Positions 30,528 to 39,021 of a stretch of 64,000 bases of DNA are shown in pieces. Below the pieces are notes generated by a model. That model did no database searches. It saw only the letters and a program-made list of their open reading frames with translations, and was not told where the DNA came from. Source of the DNA: Pseudonocardia sp. ICBG1293 (lineage in GTDB: Bacteria; Actinomycetota; Actinomycetes; Mycobacteriales; Pseudonocardiaceae); contig NZ_JAHLEL010000014.1 in NCBI RefSeq assembly GCF_020131355.1, forward strand, positions 124,001 to 188,000, in the 5' to 3' direction. How positions within the stretch are numbered: the stretch's first letter is position 1; each line of letters opens with the position of its first letter. Both the position numbers and the translations under genes were made by a program.

Positions 30528-31184
30528 GTGGCAGCGGCACCGGAGGACGGCGTCCGGCAGCGCGACGCCGAGCGCACCCGTACCGAGATCCTGGACGAGG
30601 CGACCGCGGAGTTCGCCGACCGGGGACTCGCCGGGGCGCGGGTCGACGAGATCGCCGCGCGCACCCGGACCACCAAACGGATGCTCTACTACTACTTCGG
30701 CTCGAAACAGGGTCTCTACCTGGCCGTTCTCGAACGCGCCTACACCGGGATCCGGGCGCTGGAACAGCAGCTGTCGGTGTCGGACCTCAACCCGGCGCGG
30801 GCGGTGCGTGCGGTCGCGGAGCTCACCTTCGACCACCACGAGGCGCATCCGGACTTCATCCGGCTGGTCGCGATCGAGAACATCCACCACGCCGAGCACC
30901 TGCGGTCCTCCCCGCTGCGCGAGGGGCTGGCCGGGCCCGCGGTCGGCGTCCTGGAGCCGATCCTCGCCCGCGGCCGGGAGACCGGCCTGTTCCGCGACGA
31001 CGTCGACGCCTTCGACGTCCACGTGCTGATAAGCTCGTTCTGTGTGTTCCGGGTGGCCAACCGGCACACCGTCTCGGCCATCTTCGGCCGCGACCTGCTG
31101 GACCCGCAGCGGCGCGGGCACTACCGCCGCATGGTCGGTGACCTGGTGGTGGAGTACCTGACCGCTCGTGTCGGACAGGACTGA
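30528..31184 (+). CDS. TetR family regulator
   Basis: 218 residues. The helix-turn-helix is typical: RTEILDEATAEFADRGLAGA, VDEIAARTRTTKRMLYYYFGS (YYF near residue 55). The C-terminal domain resembles TetR_C regulators with LTFDHHEAHPDFIRLVAIEN. GTG 30528 follows ggaggggg; a -10 (tacagt, 30470-30475) gives a ~45-base leader. It lies between the catabolic genes and the MHS transporter and probably represses all of them through the tatgtaccgt box, with shikimate, quinate or a breakdown product as inducer (inferred). Confidence 0.87.
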   Translation: MAAAPEDGVRQRDAERTRTEILDEATAEFADRGLAGARVDEIAARTRTTKRMLYYYFGSKQGLYLAVLERAYTGIRALEQQLSVSDLNPARAVRAVAELTFDHHEAHPDFIRLVAIENIHHAEHLRSSPLREGLAGPAVGVLEPILARGRETGLFRDDVDAFDVHVLISSFCVFRVANRHTVSAIFGRDLLDPQRRGHYRRMVGDLVVEYLTARVGQD

Positions 31185-31207
31185 CGACACCGGCGTCCGT
31201 CCGGCCC

Positions 31208-31236
31208 TTGACACGTGTCGCCGCTGAACTCACTAT
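31208..31236 (+). promoter_or_regulatory. Promoter of the MHS transporter gene
   Basis: -35 ttgaca (31208-31213), 17-base spacer, -10 cactat (31231-31236). The operator box begins about 11 bases downstream, where a bound repressor would block initiation. Confidence 0.6.
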
Positions 31237-31246
31237 TCGGGACGTA

Positions 31247-31261
31247 ACCAGACGGTACATA
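31247..31261. promoter_or_regulatory. Putative TetR operator before the transporter gene
   Basis: accagacggtacata; its reverse complement tatgtaccgtctggt matches the 30404 box at 13 of 15 bases. Confidence 0.6.
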
Positions 31262-31335
31262 AGCGAGCGGCTCGCCGCCCGGGCCGTCGACCGCGTCATC
31301 AAGTGCCTGCAACGTCGCACACGCCGGGAGCCACC

Positions 31336-32700
31336 GTGAGCCAGCAACCGTCCGCCGCCGCGCCGAGCGCGCCGGAGGCGCAGCCGAAACGGGCCGCCCT
31401 GGCCGCGTGGGTCGGCAGCGCCCTGGAGTACTACGACTTCTTCATCTACGGCACCGCCGCGGCGCTGGTGTTCAACAAGGTGTTCTTCCCCGACTCGAGC
31501 CCGGTGGCCGGCACGCTGCTGTCGCTGGCGACCTTCGGCTTCGGCTACGTCGCCCGCCCGCTCGGCGCGGTGCTGTTCGGACACATCGGCGACCGCTTCG
31601 GCCGCAAGAAGGTCCTGGTCTCGACGCTGATGATGATGGGCGTCGCGACGCTGGCGATCGGCTTCCTGCCGACCTACGGCCAGGTGGGCGTGCTCGCGCC
31701 GGTGCTGCTGGTGACCTGCCGGCTGCTGCAGGGTCTGTCCGCGGGCGGTGAGCAGGCCGGCGCCAACTCGATGACGCTGGAGCACTCGCCCCAGCACCGG
31801 CGGGCGTTCTTCACCAGCTTCACCCTGTCCGGTACGCAGGGCGGGCAGATCATCGCGACCGCGGTGTTCCTGCCGATCGCGCTGCTCCCGGAGGAGGCGC
31901 TGCTGTCCTGGGGCTGGCGGGTGCCGTTCTGGGCGAGCGTACTGGTCATGGTGGCCGGCGTGCTGATCCGGCGCACCCTGCACGAGACCCCGGTCTTCGC
32001 GACGGAGGTGGCCGATGCCGAGGGGGCCCCGCGGGCCGCGGAGCAGCTCCCGATCGCCGCGCTGTTCCGTGACCACTGGCCGAACCTGCTGCGCGTCAGC
32101 CTCGCCGCGACCGTCGCCTCGGTGAGCACCCTGATGACGGTCTTCGCGCTGTCGTTCGCGGTGAACACCGTCGGTCTGGAGCGCTCGACGATGCTGTGGG
32201 TCGTCGTCAGCGCCAACGTCGTGGCCCTGGCCGCCATCCCGCTGTTCGCCACGCTCTCCGACCGGGTCGGCCGCCGGCCGGTGTTCGTCGCGGGCGCGCT
32301 GGGCAGCGCGGTCCTGCTCGCCGTCTACCTGTGGGCGGTGTCCACCGGCGAGTACCTGTTCGTGTTCGGCGCGGGCATCCTGCTCTCCGGGGTGGTCTAC
32401 AGCGCGGCCAACGGTGTCTGGCCCTCGTTCTACGGGGAGATGTTCCCGGCCAAGGTCCGCCTGACCGGCATGGCCGTCGGCACCCAGATCGGCTTCGCGT
32501 TCGGCGGTTTCGCCCCGACCATCGCCGCCGGGCTGGCCGCGAACAGCGTCACCGGCTGGCTGCCGGTCGCCGTCTTCGGCGCCGTGATCTGCCTGGTCGC
32601 GGCGGCGTCGGCCTGGTCGGCCCGGGAGACCGCGCACCGGACCCTCGATGAGATCGAGGCCGGGTTCGGGACCCGCGACCGGGCCCCGGCCCACGTCTGA
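31336..32700 (+). CDS. MFS transporter, metabolite:H+ symporter family (ShiA-like)
   Basis: 454 residues, twelve helices. WVGSALEYYDFFIYGTAAAL at the first helix and GHIGDRFGRKKVL, LLQGLSAGGEQAGA, FYGEMFPAKVRLTGMAV are signatures of the MHS family, which includes the shikimate transporter ShiA and 2-oxoglutarate and proline carriers. Neighbouring genes suggest shikimate, quinate or dehydroshikimate uptake. GTG 31336 has gggag at 5 bases; an in-frame GTG at 31303 lacks a ribosome site. Confidence 0.88.
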   Translation: MSQQPSAAAPSAPEAQPKRAALAAWVGSALEYYDFFIYGTAAALVFNKVFFPDSSPVAGTLLSLATFGFGYVARPLGAVLFGHIGDRFGRKKVLVSTLMMMGVATLAIGFLPTYGQVGVLAPVLLVTCRLLQGLSAGGEQAGANSMTLEHSPQHRRAFFTSFTLSGTQGGQIIATAVFLPIALLPEEALLSWGWRVPFWASVLVMVAGVLIRRTLHETPVFATEVADAEGAPRAAEQLPIAALFRDHWPNLLRVSLAATVASVSTLMTVFALSFAVNTVGLERSTMLWVVVSANVVALAAIPLFATLSDRVGRRPVFVAGALGSAVLLAVYLWAVSTGEYLFVFGAGILLSGVVYSAANGVWPSFYGEMFPAKVRLTGMAVGTQIGFAFGGFAPTIAAGLAANSVTGWLPVAVFGAVICLVAAASAWSARETAHRTLDEIEAGFGTRDRAPAHV

Positions 32701-32714
32701 CCGACCGCACCGCA

Positions 32715-32743
32715 GGGGCCCGTGGCGTCACGCCACGGGCCCC
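32715..32743. terminator. Bidirectional hairpin terminator
   Basis: 13-bp perfect stem (32715-32727 with 32731-32743) and a 3-base loop. The loop tca is itself the stop codon of the minus-strand LysR gene. Confidence 0.82.
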
Positions 32744-33633
32744 GCCGGCGTCCCGGCCGCGGCCGCGAGCAGCCCGACGACGTCGCCGGGGTCGGTGGCC
32801 CGGTCGGTGCGCCACACCGCGTCGGTGCCGAGCCGCACCTGCGCCCCGACCACCGGCAGGACGTGCACCGGCTCCCCGACGAACGCCTTGTGCGTGGCGC
32901 CGGACCCCAGCCCGACCAGCGTGAACGCCTCCCCGGCCGCGACGACGTGGGTCAGGTCGCCGGGGTTGTGGGTGTCGAGCTCGATCCGCCGGTGCACGCC
33001 GTGCCGGGCCAGCAGCTCCCCGGTGGCCCGGTAGACCGCGGGGGCGGCGTCGTAGCGGATCGACACGTAGGGCAGCTCCGCCAGCTCCTCGAGCCGGACC
33101 TCGGTGCGGTCGTCGAAGCCCCGCCCGTACCCCACGGCGACGGCGGCGGGCCGGGTGTCCACCCGCCGCGCGGTGAGCCCGGGCTCGCCGCCGCCGCCGT
33201 GCACGAACGCGAGGTCCAGGTCGCGGCGGGCGACCGCGCGGGCCAGCTCCGCGCTGGTCCCGGGCCGGACCCGCACCGCCAGCTCCGGGCGGGCGGCCCG
33301 CAGCCGTTCCAGGAACCCGTCGCGGACCGCGGCGGTCACGTCCGGCGCCATCCCCACCACGACGAGCGGGTGCCCGTCCGCGGCGGCGAGCGCCCCGGGC
33401 AGCGCCTCGACCCGGGCGACGATGTCGCGGGCCCGCGGCAGCAGCGCCCGCCCCGCCGCGGTCAGCGCCATCCCGCGCGCGGACCGGGTGAACAGCGGGG
33501 TCCCGAGCTCCCGCTCCAGGTCGCGGACCCGGCGCGACAGCGGCGACGCGGCCAGGTGTAGCCGGGCCGCCGCCCGCGTCAGGTTCAGCTCGTCGGCGAC
33601 GGCGAGGAAGTACCGCAGATGGGACAGCTCCAC
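32728..33633 (-). CDS. LysR family regulator
   Basis: 301 residues. N-terminal winged helix MELSHLRYFLAVADELNLTR, AAARLHLAASPLSRRVRDLE, then a periplasmic-binding-protein-like sensor domain (HPLVVVGMAPDVTAAV onward). GTG 33633. Divergent from the AtuA-like operon with an 81-base gap holding a perfect inverted repeat, so it probably controls that operon and itself. Confidence 0.87.
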   Translation of the reverse strand: MELSHLRYFLAVADELNLTRAAARLHLAASPLSRRVRDLERELGTPLFTRSARGMALTAAGRALLPRARDIVARVEALPGALAAADGHPLVVVGMAPDVTAAVRDGFLERLRAARPELAVRVRPGTSAELARAVARRDLDLAFVHGGGGEPGLTARRVDTRPAAVAVGYGRGFDDRTEVRLEELAELPYVSIRYDAAPAVYRATGELLARHGVHRRIELDTHNPGDLTHVVAAGEAFTLVGLGSGATHKAFVGEPVHVLPVVGAQVRLGTDAVWRTDRATDPGDVVGLLAAAAGTPAGPVA

Positions 33634-33636
33634 GCG

Positions 33637-33657
33637 CCGTGACCCTAGAGGTCACGG
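33637..33657. promoter_or_regulatory. Inverted-repeat operator between lysR and atuA-like genes
   Basis: ccgtgacc-ctaga-ggtcacgg: perfect 8-base arms with a 5-base spacer, three bases from the LysR start codon. Confidence 0.6.
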
Positions 33658-33701
33658 ATGGGTGCGCACATCGGTCCTGGTCGGCCTGCCGGGCACCGGC
33701 C

Positions 33702-33707
33702 TACCGT
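33702..33707 (+). promoter_or_regulatory. -10 element for leaderless atuA-like transcript
   Basis: taccgt, seven bases, then ATG 33715. Confidence 0.5.
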
Positions 33708-33714
33708 GACCGGC

Positions 33715-35463
33715 ATGGCCACCCGTCCCGTGCGCATCGCCAACGTCTCCGGCTACCTCGGCGACCGGTACACGGGAGTCGACGAGGCGATGGCCGGGGA
33801 CCCGGTCGACGTCCTGATGGGTGACTACCTCGCCGAGGTCACCCTCGCCGCGCTCGCCGCGGCGGCCGGTCGCGGGGGCCCGGGCTACGTCGCCTACGCC
33901 CTCGACCAGCTCACCCCGCACCTGCCCGAGATCGCCCGGCGCGGGATCCGGGTCGTCACCAACGCGGGCGGGTTCGACCCGGCGGCGATGGCGCAGGAGC
34001 TGCGTGAGCGGGTCGCGGCGGCCGGGCTGTCGCTGCGGGTCGCCCACGTCGCCGGGGACGGGGTGTTCGACCGGCTCGCCGACTTCCACGCCGACGGCCA
34101 CGGGCTGGAGCACCTCGACACCGGCGCCCCGCTCAAGGACTGGGGGTTCGCCCCGATCACCGCGAACGCCTATCTCGGCGGGTTCGGGATCGCCGCGGCG
34201 CTGGCCGCCGGTGCCGACGTCGTCGTGACCGGGCGGGTCACCGACGCCTCGCTCACCGCCGGGCCGGCCGCCTGGTGGCACGGCTGGGACCCCGACGAGT
34301 TCGACGCGCTGGCCGGTGCGGTCACCGCCGGGCACGTCATCGAGTGCGGCGCGCACGCCACCGGCGGCAACTTCTCCGGGTTCCGGTCGGTACCCGGCAT
34401 GCTGCGTCCCGGTTTCCCGATCGCCGAGGTCGCCGCCGACGGCTCCTCGGTGATCACCAAGCACGCCCGCGACGGTGGCACGGTCACCGTCGACACCGTC
34501 ACCGCGCAGCTGCTCTACGAGATCCAGGGCCCCCGCTACCTGAACCCCGACGTCACCGTGCACCTGGACACCGTGCGGCTGAGCCGGGAGGGCCCGGACC
34601 GGGTCGCGATCGGCCCGGTCACCGGGTCCCCGCCGCCGCCCACGGCGAAGGTCGCGGTGTTCGCCCCGATCGGCCACGAGATCTCCACGATGCTGTTCTG
34701 CACCGCCCCCGACGTCGAGGGCAAGGTGGAGCTGCTGCGCAACCAGCTGCGCGCCGCGCTGGAGGGCCACGTCGACTCCCTGGAGGTCACCCCGCTCGGC
34801 GTCGCCGCGGTCGACCCACCGACCCAGTGGGCGGCGACCGTCCCGATCCGGGTGATCGCGACCGCCCGGGAGAAGGAGCCGCTGCTCCGGTTCGCCCCGG
34901 CCGTCGGGTCGCTGTACCTGCAGGGCTTCCCCGGGTTCCACCACGACGGGCACGCACCGCGGGCCTCGCAGCCCTGGCCGCGGATCGAGTACTGGCCCGC
35001 GCTGCTGGAGGCCGCGCTGCTCGACCACCACGCCGTCCTCGACGACGGCAGCCGGGTCGAGGTCCCGCGGGCCACGCGGACCGCCACCCCCGGGGAGACC
35101 GCGCAGCCGGTGCACCCGGATCCCGATCTGCCCGCGCCGGCCGGGCCCCGCGTCGAGCTGGGCACCCACGCCTGGGCCCGGGCCGGGGACAAGGGCGGCA
35201 ACGCCAACGTGGGCGTCTGGTGCCGCGACCCCGCGCACTGGGAGTGGCTGCGTGCCACGCTGACCACCGAGCGGGCGGCCGCGCTGCTCCCCGAGGCCGG
35301 TGGCCGGATCGTCCGCCACGAGTTCCCGCACCTGCACGCGGTGCACCTCGTGCTGGTCGGGCTGCTCGGCTCGGGCGGCTCGGCGAACCTGCGCGTGGAC
35401 CAGATCGGCAAGTCCGTGGGCGAGTACCTGCGGGCCAAGCACGTGGAGGGACCGACCCCATGA
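33715..35463 (+). CDS. Acyclic terpene utilisation AtuA-like protein (DUF1446)
   Basis: 582 residues. The N-terminal DUF1446 domain carries RIANVSGYLGDRYTGVDEAM, DVLMGDYLAEVTLA, NAGGFDPAAMA, VTGRVTDASL and HATGGNFSGFRS. A small C-terminal domain begins near residue 480 (AWARAGDKGGNANVGVWC). AtuA is encoded in citronellol/geranyl-CoA catabolic clusters of Pseudomonas, but its reaction is unknown. ATG 33715; the ATGA overlap with the CoA-transferase gene makes a two-gene operon. Substrate here is unknown. Confidence 0.87.
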   Translation: MATRPVRIANVSGYLGDRYTGVDEAMAGDPVDVLMGDYLAEVTLAALAAAAGRGGPGYVAYALDQLTPHLPEIARRGIRVVTNAGGFDPAAMAQELRERVAAAGLSLRVAHVAGDGVFDRLADFHADGHGLEHLDTGAPLKDWGFAPITANAYLGGFGIAAALAAGADVVVTGRVTDASLTAGPAAWWHGWDPDEFDALAGAVTAGHVIECGAHATGGNFSGFRSVPGMLRPGFPIAEVAADGSSVITKHARDGGTVTVDTVTAQLLYEIQGPRYLNPDVTVHLDTVRLSREGPDRVAIGPVTGSPPPPTAKVAVFAPIGHEISTMLFCTAPDVEGKVELLRNQLRAALEGHVDSLEVTPLGVAAVDPPTQWAATVPIRVIATAREKEPLLRFAPAVGSLYLQGFPGFHHDGHAPRASQPWPRIEYWPALLEAALLDHHAVLDDGSRVEVPRATRTATPGETAQPVHPDPDLPAPAGPRVELGTHAWARAGDKGGNANVGVWCRDPAHWEWLRATLTTERAAALLPEAGGRIVRHEFPHLHAVHLVLVGLLGSGGSANLRVDQIGKSVGEYLRAKHVEGPTP

Positions 35464-36983
35464 CCACCCCCGCCGCCACCACCGGTGACGCCACCGCCGA
35501 GCGCGTCCGCGCGGCCGTCGCGAGCCCGGCCACCGACGACGTCTTCGACCCCGGCGCCGCGCTGGACGGGCTGCTGGGGTGCGTCGGGATGAGCAGCGCG
35601 GACGCCGGGGGAGCGGTGGGCTTCGTCGGCGCCGACCCTGTGGTGCCCAGCGCCCTGCGCCTGGGGGGCGGAGCGGCCGTCGCGCTCGCGGCGAAGTCGG
35701 TCGGGATGGCCGCGGTGCACCGCGACCGCGGCGGCGCGGGCCAGGACATCGGCGTCGACGTGCGGCGGGCCCCGCACCGGCTCTGCCCGTTCTACGACCG
35801 CCGCTGGGAGCTGCTGAACGGGTACCCGGCCGCCAGCCCGGCGATCACCTCGCAGGCGCTGGCGTTCGCGTTCCACCGCACCCGCGACGGCCGCTGGGTG
35901 ATGCCGCTCAACCCCTACCCGGCGCTGCGGGCGCGGGCCGAGACCTTCCTCGGGGCCCCGGAGAGCGGCGTCGCCGACGCGATCGTCCGGTGGGACGCCG
36001 CCGAGCTGGAGCAGGCCGCGAGCGAGGCCGGGATCGTCATGCCGATGGCCCGCACCCCCGGCGAGTGGCTCGCGACCGCCCAGCACGCGGCACTGGCGGG
36101 GACCCCGCCGATCACGCTGCGCCGCATCGGGGACGCCCCGCCGGAGCCGTTCGGGCCGCGCCGCCGCGCCGACCTGCCGCTGGACGGGCTGCGCGCGCTC
36201 GGGATGGGCCACGTCATCGCGGGCGCCGGGACCGGACGGGCGCTGGCGCTGCACGGCGCCGACGTGCTCAACATCTGGCGGCCCACCGAGTTCGAGCACG
36301 ACAGCACCTACGTCACCGCCAACGTCGGCGTCCGGTCGGCCACGGTCGACCCGCACACCGCGGACGGCGCCGCGCTGCTGCGCGGGCTGCTCGCCGACAC
36401 CGACGTGTTCTACGCCAACCGCCGCCCCGGCTACCTGGACCGGCTCGGCCTGTCCGCCGAGCAGGCCGCTGCCCTCCGGCCGGGCATCGTGCACGCGTCG
36501 AACACCCTGCACGGGCCGGTCGGCCCCTGGGCGGACCGCGTCGGGTTCGACCAGTCCGCGGGCACGCTGGTGGGGATGATGACGCTGGAGGGCGGGTCGG
36601 CGACCGACCCGACGGTGACGCCTCGGCTGTCCCCGATCCTGGTCGTCAACGACTACATCGTGTCCTGGCTGACCGCCGCCGGGATCGCCGCGGCGCTGCG
36701 CCGGCGGGCGACCGAGGGCGGCTCCTGGGCGGTGGAGGTGTCCCTGGCGCGGGCGGCGCTGTGGATGCTGGAGCTCGGCGTGTTCGACCCGGCCTACGCC
36801 CGCGAGGTCGCCGGAACCGGGGAGCGGCACGCCTACCCCGGCCCGGAGACGTTCACCGCGGCGACCCCGCTCGGGCACTACCAGGGGGTGACCGACCAGG
36901 TGACGATGAGCGCGACGCCGGGGGAGTACCGCACCGTCCTGGTGCCCCGCGGGTCCGGGCGCCCGGAGTGGCTCCCGCGCTGA
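35460..36983 (+). CDS. CaiB/BaiF (family III) CoA-transferase, two-half form
   Basis: 507 residues. The first ~230 residues look like the C-terminal half of a family III CoA-transferase (RGGAGQDIGVDVRRAPHRL, DGRWVMPLNPYPALRARAE). The classical N-terminal half then starts at LDGLRALGMGHVIAGAGTG and continues through DVFYANRRPGYLDRLGLS to VGFDQSAGTLVGM, where Asp of FDQS is the likely catalytic residue. This duplicated/permuted layout occurs in other bacterial CoA-transferases as I recall. Coupled to the DUF1446 gene, it probably activates an acid as its CoA ester in that pathway. Confidence 0.82.
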   Translation: MTTPAATTGDATAERVRAAVASPATDDVFDPGAALDGLLGCVGMSSADAGGAVGFVGADPVVPSALRLGGGAAVALAAKSVGMAAVHRDRGGAGQDIGVDVRRAPHRLCPFYDRRWELLNGYPAASPAITSQALAFAFHRTRDGRWVMPLNPYPALRARAETFLGAPESGVADAIVRWDAAELEQAASEAGIVMPMARTPGEWLATAQHAALAGTPPITLRRIGDAPPEPFGPRRRADLPLDGLRALGMGHVIAGAGTGRALALHGADVLNIWRPTEFEHDSTYVTANVGVRSATVDPHTADGAALLRGLLADTDVFYANRRPGYLDRLGLSAEQAAALRPGIVHASNTLHGPVGPWADRVGFDQSAGTLVGMMTLEGGSATDPTVTPRLSPILVVNDYIVSWLTAAGIAAALRRRATEGGSWAVEVSLARAALWMLELGVFDPAYAREVAGTGERHAYPGPETFTAATPLGHYQGVTDQVTMSATPGEYRTVLVPRGSGRPEWLPR

Positions 36984-37013
36984 GCCCGGCCGTACCCGCC
37001 CGGCGGTCGTCGG

Positions 37014-38084
37014 TCAGGGGGTGTCGCGCCGGTCCCGGGGCCGCGACGGCACCCGCGGGAGCGGGCGGGTGACGTCGGCGTCGGCCGGGCCGTCCGGGCG
37101 GTGCCCGGTGCCCGGCCGCGTCACGCGGTGGACGACGGTCGCCTCCGGGTCCGCGGCGTCGGTCGCGGGCACCGGTGTGGCCGGGGCCTGCGCCACCGGC
37201 GACGGCGCGCCGGGTGTCTCCATCCTGCGCTCCACGGTCATGATGGCGACGACGACGGCGGCGCCGAGGGCGGCAGGCAGCAGCATCCACCACCACCCCG
37301 GGTCGGGGGCGAGGACCCCGCGGGCCTCGTCCTGCCAGGGCCACAGTGCCCGCAGCGCACCCAGCAGCACCCCGATCATGATCACCATCAGGGTCCGCCG
37401 GTGGTGCTCCAGCAGCCACGTCAGCACCGACACGAAGCTCGCGAGCCCGAGCACCGCGCCGAGCCCGAACACCGCGATGTAGGCCAGGTCCAGGTCGCGT
37501 ACCGCCCGCAGGGTCGGCTCGTAGAGGCCGAACACCAGGAGCAGGAACGACCCGGAGAAGCCCGGGAGCACCAGCGCACAGACCGCGACCGCCGCGGCCA
37601 GCCCGACGAGCGGCATCGGCGGGCGCCCGTCGCCGCCGGCAGGCGGGAGCCCGCTCACCGCGAACGTCGCGGCGAACGCGACGGCGACCAGCGCCCACTC
37701 GCGCACCCCACGCAGCCGTCCGGTGATCCGCAGCGGGACGGCCACCGAGGCGGCGACCATCCCGAGGAACACCGCCCGCGCGCCGACGGGGTGGTCCTCG
37801 ATCAGTCCCGGGAGCACCTGGGACGCGCCGAGGACCGCGAGCACCATGCCGAGTGCCACGGGCACCAGCAGGCCCCAGTCCAGCCGGCGCAGCTCCTCGC
37901 GGGGGGCGAGGTCACCGCCCGCCGCGCCCGGCAGCAGCGCCCGGACCGCGCCGACGAGGTGGGCCGCCTGGGCGATCAGCCGCTCGTAGATCCCGACGAC
38001 CAGCGCCATGGTCCCGCCGCTGACCCCCGGGATGGTCTCGACCACGCCGATCGCGGCCCCACGGGAGAGATGGATTCCGGACAT
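37014..38084 (-). CDS. DUF368 membrane protein (PopT-like undecaprenyl phosphate translocase)
   Basis: 356 residues with about nine hydrophobic segments. GAAIGVVETIPGVSGGTMALVVGIYERLI and VCALVLPGFSGSFLLLVFGLY (each shown within family blocks of DUF368) are paired inverted motifs of this family, which has been linked to recycling of the C55-phosphate lipid carrier across the membrane. A ~70-residue basic, disordered cytoplasmic tail follows. ATG 38084. Divergent from the lipoprotein gene. Confidence 0.82.
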   Translation of the reverse strand: MSGIHLSRGAAIGVVETIPGVSGGTMALVVGIYERLIAQAAHLVGAVRALLPGAAGGDLAPREELRRLDWGLLVPVALGMVLAVLGASQVLPGLIEDHPVGARAVFLGMVAASVAVPLRITGRLRGVREWALVAVAFAATFAVSGLPPAGGDGRPPMPLVGLAAAVAVCALVLPGFSGSFLLLVFGLYEPTLRAVRDLDLAYIAVFGLGAVLGLASFVSVLTWLLEHHRRTLMVIMIGVLLGALRALWPWQDEARGVLAPDPGWWWMLLPAALGAAVVVAIMTVERRMETPGAPSPVAQAPATPVPATDAADPEATVVHRVTRPGTGHRPDGPADADVTRPLPRVPSRPRDRRDTP

Positions 38085-38234
38085 TCGCGACAACACAGCC
38101 CAGGACGGTACCGACCGGGCGACGATCGGGAACGGACGGGTGAACTCCCGTTCGCATCGCCAACGAGTGGGGCAACCGGTTGCGTGCTGATACGTCCGAG
38201 GAGACGTACACACCATGACGATCGGGGGACTGAC

Positions 38235-38927
38235 ATGGACGGGTACGTCCTGCACCGCACGGCCCGCTGGGCCGTGACCGTCGCCGCCTGCGGCGCACTG
38301 CTGGCCGGATGCGGGGGCGGCGACGACTGGCCCGCCGCGGCCGGGTCGGGCGGCTCCGCGCAGCCGAGCGCCGCCGCGCCGACAACGAGCGCCCCGGTGT
38401 CCGACGCCGGGGGCGCCGGGTCGGCCGGGGGCGGCTCCGCCGACGCCGGGGCCGGCACCGGGGCCCACACCGGCACCGGCGGTGCCGAGGCGGGCGGCGA
38501 CGAACGCTGCCACACCTCGGAGCTGGCCGGGTCGGTCGCGGCCGACCCGGGTGGCGGCGCCGCGGGGTCGTCCTACGTGACGCTGACCCTGCGCAACCAG
38601 AGCGGCCGCACCTGCGTCGTGCGCGGCTTCCCCGGCGTGTCCTACGTCGGGGGGGACGACGGCCACCAGGTCGGCCCGGCCGCGGCCATGCAGGGCGGGC
38701 ACGGCGACCCGGTCAGCCTCGCCCCCGGCGGGACCACCGGCGCCACGCTGCGGGTGGTGAACGTGCGCAACTTCGACGAGGCCGCCTGCCGCCCGACGGC
38801 CGTGCGCGGCCTGCGGGTCTACCCGCCCGGCGAGACCGACTCGCTGTTCGTCCCGATGGAGGGCACCGGCTGCGCCGCCACGCCGCCCGGGGACCAGCTG
38901 GTGATCCAGGCGTTCACCGCGCGCTGA
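38235..38927 (+). CDS. DUF4232 lipoprotein
   Basis: 230 residues. Signal peptide with lipobox LLAGC (Cys near 26), a Gly/Ala/Ser-rich linker to ~92, then a DUF4232 domain with two Cys pairs (CHTSEL, CVVRGFPGVSYVGG, ACRPTAVRGLRVYPP, GCAAT). Attached to the outer face of the membrane. Function unknown. ATG 38235 after ggggga. An inverted repeat tacgtc-N6-gacgta (38191-38208) lies upstream. A paralogue is at 60404. Confidence 0.85.
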   Translation: MDGYVLHRTARWAVTVAACGALLAGCGGGDDWPAAAGSGGSAQPSAAAPTTSAPVSDAGGAGSAGGGSADAGAGTGAHTGTGGAEAGGDERCHTSELAGSVAADPGGGAAGSSYVTLTLRNQSGRTCVVRGFPGVSYVGGDDGHQVGPAAAMQGGHGDPVSLAPGGTTGATLRVVNVRNFDEAACRPTAVRGLRVYPPGETDSLFVPMEGTGCAATPPGDQLVIQAFTAR

Positions 38928-38932
38928 CCCGA

Positions 38933-38969
38933 CGGCGGCCCCGGACCGCACCCCGGTTCGGGGCCGCCG
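38933..38969 (+). terminator. Hairpin after DUF4232 lipoprotein gene
   Basis: 15-base arms (38933-38947, 38955-38969) with one mismatch and a 7-base loop. Confidence 0.65.
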
Positions 38970-39021
38970 CGGCGGGTACCCCGGACGCGCCGTCCCACGA
39001 CCGTCCGGAGAGGACCCCCGC

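Noticed and set aside
31303..31335. Upstream GTG as start of the MHS transporter
   Set aside because: No ribosome site, and the GTG at 31336 has gggag at good spacing and keeps the family length.
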